Shown piece after piece: positions 20,366-31,457 of a DNA stretch of 64,000 nucleotides. Source of the stretch: Zopfochytrium polystomum (Eukaryota; Chytridiomycota; Chytridiomycetes; Chytridiales; Chytridiaceae); NCBI GenBank assembly GCA_025765615.1, contig JAIVFJ010000266.1, forward strand, positions 20,176 to 84,175. Reading direction: 5' to 3'. The translations under genes were made by a program, and so were the position numbers. Every line of letters starts with the position of its first letter. Positions within the stretch are counted from its first letter, which is position 1. A model generated the notes under the pieces. That model was not told the DNA's origin, did no database searches, and worked only from the letters and a program-made list of their open reading frames with translations.

Positions 20366-20388
20366 TTTTTTTTTTTTTTTTTTTTTTT
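20366..20388 (+). repeat. Poly-T tract
   Basis: Run of 23 T at the exact junction between a truncated WWK coding fragment and unrelated sequence. Confidence 0.9.
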
Positions 20389-20394
20389 GACAGT

Positions 20395-20659
20395 CAATGA
20401 GCCGCATCTGAGCTCGCTTGGCGCTACTTCAAAGGTCTATCCGTCAGCATCCATTCCGCTGATGGATTACCGCGTAATATTTCGATTTGTAAGTAAAGTC
20501 GAAATTTAGTGTCTGGGTGAGGACAAAAGTAGACTGATGGCGCATACTGAACTTCATGATAGATGTCTGCGGCTCCGCGCCAAACTTTTCTGACGGAACT
20601 GGGGGCATGCACGACGGAGAGCCACCCTTCGACGCTACGACCTTTGTTATACTGCAGGT
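20395..20659 (+). other. Orphan exon pair
   Basis: A stretch ending YPSASIPLMDYRVIFRF meets a strong GTAAGT donor at 20491. After a 70-80-bp intron-like gap, an AG acceptor opens DVCGSAPNFSDGTGGMHDGE, PPFDATTFVILQ, which ends at CAG followed by GTATGA. The pattern looks like an internal exon of a real gene, but no flanking exons fit and the family is not recognised. It is probably a gene remnant caught between a WWK fragment and the seven-helix gene. Confidence 0.35.
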
Positions 20660-20712
20660 ATGATCGTTTATTTCTGTGTCCAGCCATAATAGTGCGTCAA
20701 AGAAAACGAACC

Positions 20713-20735
20713 AAAAAAAAAAAAAAAAAAAAAAA
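20713..20735 (+). repeat. Poly-A tract
   Basis: Run of 23 A lying three bases beyond the stop codon of the minus-strand seven-helix gene, so it would be poly-U in that transcript. Confidence 0.9.
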
Positions 20736-20738
20736 CGC

Positions 20739-23274
20739 TCAAAACGCAACCCCCCCACTTCTCCTCTCACTTCCATAATCAAACACCCCACCCCCTCCAA
20801 TTCCGCCCCTCTCCTCCGCCGCGGCGGCCGGCGGCCTATACGCCACATACTGCACAGGTGGTACAGGATCGCCGTACCCTGCGTACTGCCCGCCGCTCAT
20901 CCGCTGCGGGCCCCCGGCGCCCAACGGCTCCGTCGGCGGCGGCCGATGCGGGAAATACGGCACCTGTCCACCTCCGGCGTCGGGGTACTGCGTCGGTGCG
21001 GCGCTCATGGGTCGCGGGGTCTGCTGACCGCCGCCCCAGTTGATGGGGCCAGTCGGCTGCGCCACGGCGGCGAGCGGGAGCGGCGGGTACGCGTGGCTAG
21101 CGAACGCCGACGACGCGGCGTTGTAGTCAATAACCCCAACAGATGGGCGACGCGGGTACCCCGCGGCCGAGAGCGGTGTGTACGGGCTGTACGGCGCGGG
21201 GGTGGTTGGTGCGGATCCGGGGGTGGCGGGGAGGGGCGGTGGGCTCGAGAGGAGGGCGAGCGGGGTCGAAGAGGACGTTGCGCTGGCGGGGTAGCTAGTG
21301 TAGTCGTCTGTTGTGGAGGATCCCGATGGGCGGCGCAGGTGGTTGTACGTTTGCGGGTAGTATATCGTCGAGAGGTCCGGGCCGCCGGCGGGTGGCGTTG
21401 TGTACGGGTAGTTGCTTGGTTTGCCGGCGCCGGTTGGGGGTTGGTATTGCGGGAAGGTAGGGCCGTAGGAGGCGGAGGCCGGGCGGTAGGAGTGGTAGCC
21501 GGGGGCGGTGGCTGAGGCACCGGCGGAGGCCGAGTTGCTACCGCTGTTGTTGCTGCTGGAGGGAGCCGGCGGCGCGTTTGAGATGACCATTTCGAGGCGG
21601 CGGACGAGGATTGCGGCGCAGAAGCAGGAGCCGATTAGGAACGGAATGCTGGTTGGGCGGTGTGACGAGTCGTTGAGTTGCCCAGTTTTCTCCAAAGTAA
21701 ACAAACCTCTCAACTTACCACTCCGTTGTGAGCAGGTGAACGTAAATGAACCCGCCGGACCCCAGTTTCCCGACGTCCAGGACGGTGCTGACCAGGTGCG
21801 ACACGGTGATCAACGACAAGCCGACGGTGAGCCACAGCAGCGTCGAAACGACCTCCCTCAGGGCCGTGATGATTTCTGAGCTCGGGCGGTTCGTGATCGT
21901 CGGAGTGGGCGGGAGGACGCGGTTGAGTAGTCGTGAATGGAGCCAGGGGCGGCGGCGGGGTTGTTTTCCGGATTTGGCGGGTCGGGCGGTGGGGACCGAA
22001 GAGAACGGGTCGATTTCGGAGGCGGACGGCGACTGTGCGTGGTGGTGCTGGGCGGGACGCACGAGGGAGGATGCCGAGTGCATGGAGCCCGGGTACCGTT
22101 CCGTCGCCGCCGTCGGCGGTCTCGAGACGTCGCTCGCCGGCGGTCCGGGGTACCTATCCGCTGAAGTACTCGTCGGCCTCGTCCCGTCCGTCCCCCAGCT
22201 TCCCCCGGGACCCCCGGTGCTGGCGCTTCCCTGCGGGGTCTGGGGTTGGTACAACTTCCTTGCCGCCTCGGCCGCCTCCAGGACTCGCATTTGCCACAGG
22301 GTAGCGTAGAGCAGGAACGTTCCTGCTGATGCTTCAGCGAGGAAGCGGAGGGCGTCGAAGGAAACGGTCATGACGAAGGCGGCCTTGCCGTTCTTTGAGG
22401 AGGCTGACGCGGTGGCGGTGGACGGGCCAAACTGCTGGTCGGCCGGGAAGTACTTGCTGAACAGAGGGGAGAGGAGGAGGATGAGCGCCGCGAGGATGGC
22501 CGGTGTTGGTAGCCAGGGCAGAACGCGCTTTCGGAGAAAGTTGTCTTGCGGCGTTTGGATGGGTGCGGCGCGCAGCACGAGATCGAGGTAGTAGATGATG
22601 CCGACGTAGACAAGGACTTCGGCGAGGGTGATCAATGAGCTGTTTTTTATTGTTGAGAGAGCGACGTTAGGAGTGCTGATCGCCAGCCAGTGCACGAACA
22701 ACGCTGCAGATTCGACGTAACTGGAAAAGAAAGTCTGATGTGTTGAAGAACGCGCTGAGAAAGAGTGCTGGGGCGCTAGCGGTGCAGCTGGCGGTGTAAA
22801 TGAAGAGAAAAATTTCGAGACGGCCGACCGCTGGGGCTCGTCCGTTTACCGCCAGGGATCGCTTGCGGCGGTACAGAATGCAAGAAATGAGCGTCGCGAC
22901 GGCAAGGAGGATGGCCACAGCGTTCAGGTAGGCGATGGTTTGGGCTGTGGAGATGGAATTCGAAGCGGTCCAGGTTAGATTGATGAGAGAGATCGTTCGT
23001 TTCAGTGATGTCGTAAGCCCGCACGTTACGCACAAAAAACGTCCATGCCGGGGATGACAGACTCGCCGCAGGCCTTTAGCCGCCACGAATCGCACGATGC
23101 GGTTGCGTTCGAGGCGGAGGTCGAAGCTGCGGTCGATGGCGCCTCGTCCAAGATGGAGAAGGACGGCCACGAGTCCCGCGCTGCCGCTAAGGGCGGCCAG
23201 TTGACGGTGCCGACGATGTCGGTGCCGGCGGAGTCGGCGTCGAGGAGGGCATCGACGGCGCCTGGTGTTGTCAT
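20739..23274 (-). CDS. Seven-helix membrane protein A, receptor-like
   Basis: Exons 23274-23034, 22944-22722, 22639-21719 and 21648-20739 give 684 residues, with phases 1, 2 and 2. The N-terminus is Ser/Ala-rich with CDSWRLKACGES before helix 1. Hydrophobic segments: TIAYLNAVAILLAVATLISC, LEIFLFIYTASCTASAPALF, LITLAEVLVYVGIIYYLDLV, LPWLPTPAILAALILLLSPL, SFDALRFLAEASAGTFLLYA, EVVSTLLWLTVGLSLITVSH and FIYVHLLTTECIPFLIGSCF. A hydrophilic loop of about 100 residues separates helices 5 and 6, and a 290-residue Pro/Ser/Tyr-rich tail follows helix 7. The topology resembles a G-protein-coupled receptor, but I recognise no class motif. Paralogues at 23599 and 56000 share the same splice phases and an identical 223-nt second exon length. 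Receptor function is inference only. Confidence 0.75.
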
Positions 23275-23296
23275 GCCAACGATGTCGAGATAAGAA

Positions 23297-23345
23297 TCGA
23301 GAGACAGAGAGAGAGACAGAGAGAGAGACAGAGAGAGAGAGAGAG
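23297..23345 (+). repeat. (GA)n-rich microsatellite
   Basis: Interrupted GAGAGACA/GAGAGA tract just upstream of the start of the seven-helix gene A, within its presumed promoter. Confidence 0.85.
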
Positions 23346-23598
23346 CGACAACTCCGCACGCGCCCGCCGCTTTCCATCACAGAATCCATCGGATTTCTCC
23401 GATAGAGTTGCATGATTGGGTGAGAGACAGGCCGCATGGCGCTCCCTGGCTTGGCACCAGTTGCCATAAAAGGCAATTCCCCCCCATTGAAGGACACAGA
23501 TCTTGCAAACGTAACCTTTGGGCTTGCCCAGCTAAACTTTGGTCAGAACAGAGTATGCGCGCTGGCGCGAAAAACGCCAACACAGGCACTCCGTCTAT

Positions 23599-26187
23599 TT
23601 ACTGCCACCCACCGCCCCCGCCCGCTGGTGCTCCTTGCCGCTGCTGCTGCCAACCCTGCTGCTGCCACGCAGGTCCCGCCGCCGCCGCTGCCGCCGCCGC
23701 CGCCGCAGCAGCACCGCCACCCGCCCCGCCCTCGCCCCACCGCGCAACACTGCCGCTCCCCTGCCCCGGGCTCTGCTCCCCATACCCAATCTGCGGCGGG
23801 TAAACCGCCCTCTGGCCCGCATACACTGCAGGGGTGTACCCTCCCCTCCTCTCCGGCGACGCCTCCAACGCCCTCCCGCGGCCCAGCGACGCCTTGCGCC
23901 CTGCCGCCCGGTCCGGCGACGGGTCCGCCGCGCGTCCGAGGGATGCCGCACGGGTCGGTCGCGGTCCACCGTCAACGTCACCAGGCGGCGACCAGAGCTG
24001 CGATCGGCCGTTGCGGTCCGGTGACGGGTCCGCTCCGCGACCACCGCGGCCCAGTGACGCCGCGCGGGTTGGCCGTGGTCCCGCGACGACGCCCGACGGA
24101 GGTGGCGACGGCATCTGAGAGATATTGTACTGAACTGGAGCGTACGCCGCCGCGGCTCGATCCAGCGAGGCGTCCTGCGCGCCGCCGCGGCCGAGCGACG
24201 CCGCACGGTGGACGGACAGCTGCGGGGTTACGGGTGAATGGTTGTACACAGCGGACCTGTCTGGGCTCGTTTCGGGGGACGCCCAGCCGCGGGTGAGCGA
24301 CGACGATCGGGGGAAGGTGGCGACTCCATAGTCGGCGGCGGCGGCGGGGCTGGTGGGCTGCTGCTGGTGTTGCTGCTGGGGGAAAGTTGCTCCGGACGGC
24401 GGGTACGCAGGTCGATCGTGCCTCTGCTCGACGGTTCTTCCTCGGCTGGCGGACGCCGCGCGTCCGACGCCACCGGTACCGTACTCGATGGGCGACATCA
24501 TCAGCTGGGCAGTCGGTGCCTTCCACTGGTCCCCCTGCGCTGAGTACATCCCACTCCCCGCACCGCCCCGCGTGTCCATCAACCCCGCCGTAGTCCCTGC
24601 ATCCAGCATTGCCAGCGCGCTGCCGACGGGTCGCGGGAACGTGTCCTTGCTCCTCGCCTCGCCGGTGGTAGTCGCATCCCCGGATCGTGGGTTGCTGCCG
24701 CCGTCCACGTCGCTTCCTGTAGCGGTAGAGATGGACCTGGATATCGCCAAGTCGATGCGGCGGGCGAGGATGGCTGCGCAGAAGCACGAGCCGATGAGGA
24801 ACGGGCCGCTTTGCGTTCGCAAACCGATCAAACCAAAAAAAACAGAGAGTCAGCACCGAGCTCAAACGAAGCAGTCAGACAGAAAACTCACCACTCCGTC
24901 GTAACAAGCCTCACAAAAAAATACGTCCCAGACCTCAGCCTCGCCACATCCAACGCCGAGCTGACCGTATGCGAGGCAGTGATCAGCGCAAGGCCGACGG
25001 TCATCCACAACAGCGTGGACACGACCTCGCGGAGGGCGGCCAGGACCTGCCCGCCTGGTCTGTGGGCGATGGAAGGTGCGGGCGGGGAGGAAGCGGTCGA
25101 GTGCCGGGGAGTGGAGCCACTGTCGTCGTTTCTTGGGGCGGTCGCGGCTGCGGACGGAGGGGAGGGAGCGGGGGGAGCGGGGCGAGCGGAGGCTGCTGCC
25201 GAGCCCGGAGTCGCCGCCGCCGCCGCCGCCGGTTCCGCCGCTGCCGCTGCCCGCGGTGGTGGTGGTCTCGGCACGAGCGGCCTCGGCCTCGTCGAGGACG
25301 CGCATCTGCCAGAGGGTGGTGTACGCCAGGAACCCGGCGGCCGCGAGCTCGGCGAGTAAGCGGAGGACGTCAAAGGACACCAGCATCGCGAATCCGAGCG
25401 CGCTCATCGGCGCCGCCGCGGTTCCACCCGTCGTCGTTGAGTCCGCCGCGGCGGGTGCAGGGCTGAGCTTATTTGTAAGCGGGGATATGGCGACGATGAG
25501 CGCGGCGAGGACAGCCGGGGTCGGGATCCAAGGGAGGACGCGGCGGCGGAGGAACCAGTCCTGCGGGGTTTGGATCGGGGGTAGCGCGGAGGACGAGGTC
25601 GAGGTAGTAGACGACGCCGATGTATATGAGGACTTCGGAGAGGGTGATTAGGAGCCTGTGTGGGTTTTTTTTTGTTTTGTTTTGTTTGTGGTGGGTGCGG
25701 GGTTGTGTGACGTTGTTATTTCGGCTGCTTTGCTGAGCGACTGGGAGAAGGGAAAGACACTCTCACTGGTAAAGCAGGCTTGCCGTATTGAAGAATGCGC
25801 TGAGGGCGAGGGCGGCAAAGCTTGCGGTGATGCTGGCGGTGTATATGCTGATGAAAATCTCGAGGCGGCCGAAGGTTGGCGCCGACACTCTCGACTCGGC
25901 GCACCTTCTTCGGCGGTGGATGATGGACGACACGAGTGTGGAGACGGCGACGACGATGGCGGCGGCGTTGAGGAATGCGATCGTTGGAGCTTTGTGTGTG
26001 GGGGAAGGAGCAAAGGGGGGGTAGGGGGGTCGGTGGGAGGCGGCGGTGGGTGCGGGGTGAGAAGGATGCCCTCAACGTTGGGTCGAGGCAGGTCCTAAAA
26101 GGAGAGGCAGGTCCGCTCACCGAAAATGTCCATTCCAGGGACGCCGGACTCGGCGCACGCCTTGAGCCTCCACGCATCGCACGACAT
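23599..26187 (-). pseudogene. Seven-helix membrane protein B, frame broken twice
   Basis: Exons 26187-26121, 25989-25767, 25655-24892 and 24808-23599 match paralogues A and C, including the 223-nt second exon and phases 1, 2, 2. It opens MSCDAWRLKACAESGVPGMD. Helix 1-3 motifs are TIAFLNAAAIVVAVSTLVSS, LEIFISIYTASITASFAALA and LLITLSEVLIYIGVVYYLDL. Exon 3 has two single-base insertions: one in the C-run just after LRATP, and one just before the APSIAHRPGGQVLAALREVV segment. Removing both bases restores the frame, so the gene is either freshly dead or carries consensus errors in C homopolymers. Helix 7 keeps TEC-GPFLIGSCFCAAILARR. The tail of about 400 residues holds repeated RAASLGRG...DPSPDR units and a poly-Ala tract. 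Confidence 0.7.
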
Positions 26188-26883
26188 TGACTTTACGCAA
26201 GGCGCAATGAGGTTGAGGTCGTGTGGTGTGGGATCCTTATCTGCAGCGCAGGGCAGGTGTACGATGACAAAGAAAAATCAGATTTGATAGGAGGAGACAA
26301 AGCACGCACGGACATGAGAATCACCAATGGGATAGCGCACTGGGGAAAATTACCGGAAAAAAATAAGAGACCGTTTCAGCCGACCGCAATCGGGATTCCC
26401 GTCGATCACCTACCACCTCAACACCGGATATTGTGCCGAGTAAGCAGAAAGTCAGGCGGCCCTGTGACTGTGGGCTTTTTCCTTGTTTTTTTTTTCCCCG
26501 GCATCTTCACACGCTTCCGCTTTGCACTAATAAACACTGCTTGAAGGGGAATGTTCATTCTGTCGGCGGGGCATTATTAATACGTAGATCTTGAACCTTT
26601 GCAGAAGGGGAAATCCAAAGCAAAAGCAATCAGAAAAGCAGGTGTAATCGTTTGACATCGGCGGAGTCCTCGCCATCGCAGACCGCGCGGGCAATGGAGG
26701 CAAGCAGAAGGATGCGTCCCAGTAAAGTCCCCCTTTTCTTGCATAAATACTTCCGCTATAAATAGAGGCAGTGCTGTGTGAATGTGGGTGGGTGGGGGGG
26801 TGTTCGTGTGTGTGAGAGGTGATGTAATAGTCAGATGAGTCACGTGATTTGGCCAATCGGCGGAGTCTTCGAAAGACTTTTTC
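26188..26883. other. Intergenic, no supported gene
   Basis: Divergent spacer between the seven-helix gene B (minus) and a class II WWK gene (plus). Open frames are short and show no domain. A GT-rich patch lies near 26790-26820. Confidence 0.4.
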
Positions 26884-28224
26884 ATGGGTTCGCCCCGCAC
26901 GAAGCTGCCGTCGCCGCCACCATTGGCGTCGACATCACCTCCACCACCACCACCACCGCCACCATCGCCAACACCCGCCATCGAAGACCGCCGCGTCGAC
27001 GCCAGGCGGCAGCCGATCCTCCTGCCGCCCCACGTCGCCCGCACGATCTGCGGCTACGGCGGCAAGAGCTGGAGAACGATCTACCGGTTGGCGGCTCTGT
27101 TCCGCCTCGGCGACGTCGGCGCGAGGGCGCTTGTGCGGATGAGCCACAAACAGCCCAGGCTCATCTTTCGGCAGTTGAGTTAGTTTCCCCCGAATTACTC
27201 GCTCCGATCTGACGCCGTTGCTCTCGCTCGGTGAAAATCCAGCATGGACTGCCTCCGCTTCCTCCACCACCAGAACGCGCTCCCCACCTGGTTCCACGCC
27301 GAGTTCTTCCCGGCCGCCTGCGAAGCCGGGCAGGTCGCCGCGCTGCAATGGGCCGTCGACATTGGATTGCCCTTCGAAGCTTTCACAGGAGCGGGTCCTG
27401 CCATCCGCCACGGGCAGGTCGCAGTCCTGGACTGGCTACAGCAGCAAAGCTGGTTTGATCTCAAGTCCATCAACGCCATGGACCTCGCCAGCCTCTTTGG
27501 CCACACGAACGTGCTTCAGTGGTGGAAAGACAGCGGGCTCGATTTGTCGTACACCAAGTCGGCGATGGACGATGCCAGCGGGCACGGTCACCTGGACGTT
27601 CTGCAGTGGTGGCTGGACAGCGGGTTGCCGCTGCGGTACTCGGCGACTGCGATGAACGTGGCGAGCGGCAAGGGAGACCTCGCCGTGCTGCAGTGGTGGA
27701 GGGACAGCGGGCTTGAGCTCCAGTACGACCGGAGAGCCATTGACCGGTGCGGCCATGTGGCGGTGCTGCAATGGTGGAAAGACAGTGGGCTGGAGCTGCG
27801 GTATGAGCATTCGATGGCTTTGGCTAGTCAACGAGGAAGCTTCGATGTGCTGCAATGGTGGAAAGACAGCGGGCTCCCTCTTCGCTACGAAGGGGCCGTG
27901 GTTGGGGCATCAATGAGTGGACGAATTGACGTTTTGCAGTGGTGGAAAGACAGTGGGTTGACGTTAGATTACTCGGAGAAGGCTTTCAGGCACTACCGCG
28001 GTGGGGTTGACGTACTCCAGTGGTGGATGGAAAGTGGACTTCCGCTGAAGAAACCCTTGGAGTGTGTTGTTTGGGCAAGGAACTTTTCGAATGAAGAGGC
28101 TGTTCGTTGGTGGAGGGAGAGTGGGCTGCTTCACTCTTTGCGGGATGAGATTCCTTTAGCTCCTTTGTCACAGCAGGATAAAAATTGGATCCTTCAGCTG
28201 ATTGCTGAAGGAGGTCAAATGTAA
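26884..28224 (+). CDS. WWK-repeat ankyrin-like protein, class II, intact
   Basis: Exons 26884-27173 and 27243-28224 (phase 2, CA|C) encode 423 residues. After a Pro-rich lead comes ILLPPHVARTICGYGGKSWR, TIYRLAALFRLGDVGARALV, an F-box-like helical module. The intron follows it and the protein resumes HMDCLRFLHHQNALPTWFHA, EFFPAACEAGQVAALQWAVD. Eight or more 29-residue units follow, nearly identical in core: VLQWWKDSGLDLSYTKSAMD, VLQWWLDSGLPLRYSATAMN, VLQWWRDSGLELQYDRRAID, and so on to AVRWWRESGLLHSL. The splice is supported by the same junction in the copy at 29045. The repeats are far more uniform than in class I, suggesting recent expansion by unit duplication. Confidence 0.8.
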
Positions 28225-28675
28225 ACTGTGCTTGGGGTTCCAGTTTCAGCTTTACAGCGTCAACGAGTGACGTTGTGCTCACTTCGTAAGGTTCACTTGT
28301 CTATTTTCGCCTCTCTTGAGGCGTACACCCATCTTTGGCGGCTGGGACCTTCAGAAAAGAATATATTTTAGGATTCGTCCTCAAGACGTGTGGGCAAGAT
28401 GGCGAAGGGTTGCTTCGTCTGCTGAACTACGCAGTCTCAAGCCAAGTTTTGGCTGCAACTTTTCACCCATATATTTTCAAAGGCCAGTCTGATCGCCGAC
28501 AAACCCCTTATTTCACGCTTCAATCCGACACTGCGCCCCGACGAAGAACAACACATGCGACCGACACACAACCCAGTTCGATCTCTCGCCACTACCACAA
28601 ACATCACCCTCCCCACCACCCACTCCGGCCGCAGCCGCAACTCTGCCGCTTCCACGTGACGTTTCCGCGCGCGCG

Positions 28676-28868
28676 GTTTCCGCCATCCGTCACGGGCAGG
28701 TCGTGGTCCTTGACTGGCTGCGGCAGCAGAATCAGGATGATTATCTTCGACGGCAGGGGCGATGGACCGCGCAAGCAACCACAGCCATGCGAACGTTCTG
28801 CAGTGGTGGAAGGACAGCGGCCTTACGCTGTCCTACACCGACTCCGCTTTGAATTCGGCAAGCTGATC
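28676..28868 (+). pseudogene. WWK class II fragment
   Basis: Translation in shifting frames gives AIRHGQVVVLDWLRQQNQDD, a decayed version of the segment before the repeat array, and then the DNA of one VLQWWKDSG unit. There is no start and no intact frame. Confidence 0.65.
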
Positions 28869-29044
28869 ATGTCGATGTTCTTCAGATACTAACGGGAGTC
28901 GTGAGAACGTTTTGACTAAGTGCCGCGTTTTAAAAGCGCCCATGATGTCGTGTGGGTTGACAATTTTTTTTTGAAGCGTTTAGTGAGTCACGTGACAGTT
29001 ATTGTCTTGAAAGAACTGCTCTTCCCTGACGACCCAAACCGACG

Positions 29045-29903
29045 ATGCCGTCGCCACCGCCATCGCCTTCGCCACCGCCCCGCGCCGGCTTCCTGCAGCA
29101 GCCGATCGTCCTGCCGCCCCACGTCGCCCGCACGATCTGCGCCTACAGTGGCAACAACCGGCGGACGATGTACCGGTTCGCGGTTCTGTTCCGACTCTGC
29201 AACGTCGGCGCGAGGGCGCTTGTAGGCATGAATCACAAGCAGCCGAGGCTCATCTTTCAGCAGTTGAGTTTGTGTTGCGGTTGGCATCATCTACCGCAGC
29301 GTTGAATTCCACTTACTGCATTTTAATCGCAGCATGGACTGCCTCCCCTTCCTCCACCAACACAACGCCCTCCCCTCCTGGTTCCACACCGAGTTCTTCC
29401 CCGCCGCATGCAAAGCCGGGCAGCTCGCCGCACTGCAATGGGCCGTCGATATCGGCTTGCCCTTTGACACCACCGCGGGGGCGGATCCCGCCAACCGCAA
29501 CGGGCAAGTCGCGATCCTAGACTGGCTGCGGCAGCAGCGCTGGTTCGATCTCAACAGCGCCAAGGCGATGGACCGCGCGAGCTACTACGGCCACGTGAAC
29601 GTGCTGCAGTGGTGGAAGGACAGCGGGCAGGAGCTGGCGTACACAAAGTCGGCGATGGACGACGCCAGCGTGCGTGGCCACGTGCACGTTCTGCAGTGGT
29701 GGCTGGACAGCGGTTTGCCGCTGCGGTACACGGCTCCCGCGATGAATCTGGCGAGCAGCAGGGGACACCTTGCGGTGTTGCAGTGGTGGAAGGATAGCGC
29801 CTTGAGACTCGAATACGACAGCAGGGCCATGGACGGGGCGAGCCGGAACGGCAAGGTGGCGGCGCTGCAGTGGTGGAAAGAGAGTGGGTTGGAGCTGCGG
29901 TAA
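29045..29903 (+). CDS. WWK class II copy, truncated by stop codons
   Basis: Exons 29045-29262 and 29333-29903 (phase 2, same junction as the 26884 gene) encode 262 residues. It keeps IVLPPHVARTICAYSGNNRR, TMYRFAVLFRLCNVGARALV, HMDCLPFLHQHNALPSWFHT and five repeats to WWKESGLELR. The aligned 26884 gene continues TAT GAG CAT ... TTG; here these are TAA GTG CAA ... TAG, giving two stops. Similarity carries on briefly (LSVLQ), and a last island WWKTSGLE sits near 30080. The first stop lies within CGGTAAGTG, an almost perfect splice donor, so an alternative spliced product cannot be excluded. More likely a truncated gene or young pseudogene. Confidence 0.6.
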
Positions 29904-30364
29904 GTGCAATCGACGGCGTAGGCCAGTGAACGAGGGAACCTCAGTGTGCTGCAGTTTTTACCCCGGCTGGTGTCAATTCTGTAAAAGACTTTCACTGCAC
30001 TACTCATCTGACGCTAAAATATACAGCAAGAGCATTGGGTGAGGCTTGCCAATCGCGAACTATTTTTCAATCTCTCCTGTGGTGGAAAACAAGCGGACTG
30101 GAGTAGTTTTCACCTATCCAGTTGATCCGCGGATTTTGCATTTCACTGAGAATACGGCGTTGCGTGTGGTTGTCGCGCAGAGTGCGTTGGTCCATTTTTG
30201 CTGGACACATACTAGAACGGAAGTAGAAACACGAGCCCACTGTGTGTGTCATTGAGTAATGGAAGGAATTCAATTGCAACCTGGCCTTGGTAGTGGCGGG
30301 CCGACAGTGTGAGCTCTCAACCTGCCCACCACAGTCCGTACTAGCCCTGCCAATCTCTCTCTCT

Positions 30365-31021
30365 TCAGCGCTTCCCCCTCTTGCTCGCAGCAGTGTTTCC
30401 AGGCCCCATGGCAATCTTGCCCACCGTCTTGAGTGTCTTTCCGGCCGCCTGTACTCCAGCTTTTGCTCCGGCTCTGAGCGCTCCAGCTGCCTTCCTGGCG
30501 CACGCGCCAAAGCATCCCTTGGGCTTGCCCTTCTTGGAACTTTTCAGACCAGTGTTGGCGTCCGGTTTGTCGTGATTTCCGCTCGTGCCGGGCAGGTTGT
30601 TGGCGGCTTTGCGCAACTTGTTCGTGTTGACGGGCCCGCCAAACTTGGTGTCGATGACGGGGGAGCCGCCGGTGAACTCGGGGCGTGCGTAAAACTCGTG
30701 GCGGGCGATGGATTCTTGAAGTTTTGCAGAGAGGGCCTTTCCGCGGGCGCCAGGGGGTAAGGGGGGTTTCCCTTGTGGGACTCTGGTCGGGAGATGACGT
30801 GGAATAAGTGCGTAGAAGGAGTCAGTATAGGATGGCAACCGATTGAAGGCAGGTTGTGAATAATGCCATTCTTTCTCAGTGTGAGACGGTGGTGCACAAA
30901 GCCGGGAAAGTATCGCTCACCCGAGGGCAACGGGCACCGCCTTTGGGCAAACAGTTGCGAGGACTAGAAAGGCGTAAAGAATGAGAAGGAGCCGACGGCC
31001 ACAAGAAGGGATGCTGTCCAT
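30365..31021 (-). CDS. Small secreted protein with cationic Ala/Lys/Gly-rich C-terminus
   Basis: Exons 31021-30921 and 30782-30365 (phase 2, GG|A) encode 172 residues. The first exon is a signal peptide (MDSIPSCGRRLLLILYAFLV, LATVCPKAVPVALG). The mature protein has GKALSAKLQESIARHEFYAR, PEFTGGSPVIDTKFGGPVNT and a basic C-terminal half (KKGKPKGCFGACARKAAGAL, RAGAKAGVQAAGKTLKTVGK, ASKRGKR) that could form a cationic amphipathic helix. Such tails occur in antimicrobial or membrane-active secreted peptides, but no family is recognised, so that is only a suggestion. It is divergent from the solute-binding-protein gene at 31458, with which it may share a promoter region. Confidence 0.65.
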
Positions 31022-31457
31022 GAAGTTTGATAGTTTCGTTGTTTTCACTACTCTACTTTTTTGGGATGCTATCGGAAGCCCATTTAATAATGCGGGTTTG
31101 GGCTGAGTACATGGAGAGGAGACAAGAACGCTGACGCATGCAGCCAGGATCCGCGTGTGAGCAGCACCCATCCCTGCGCGTACCCCACTGCTTGGAAAAC
31201 CCAGTAAAGCGGATAAAAGGTATCTGTCAGCAGCCAAACGTCGCGCATGGGAAAGTCACTGTTGTGGCTGGACATGGCACATTTTGCAACGTCACGGTGC
31301 AATCGTTCGGCTGACCTGCTCTTTACGTCAAACCTTCTTTTCAGTGTGCTCGCGCATTGCCGCTTCTTGGCCTACAGCGTCGAAACACCCATAAAAACAG
31401 TGAGAAAGGCCCCCCGAGGAAGCAGGAAAAGCCGCCACCATCACAACTTCACCGACA

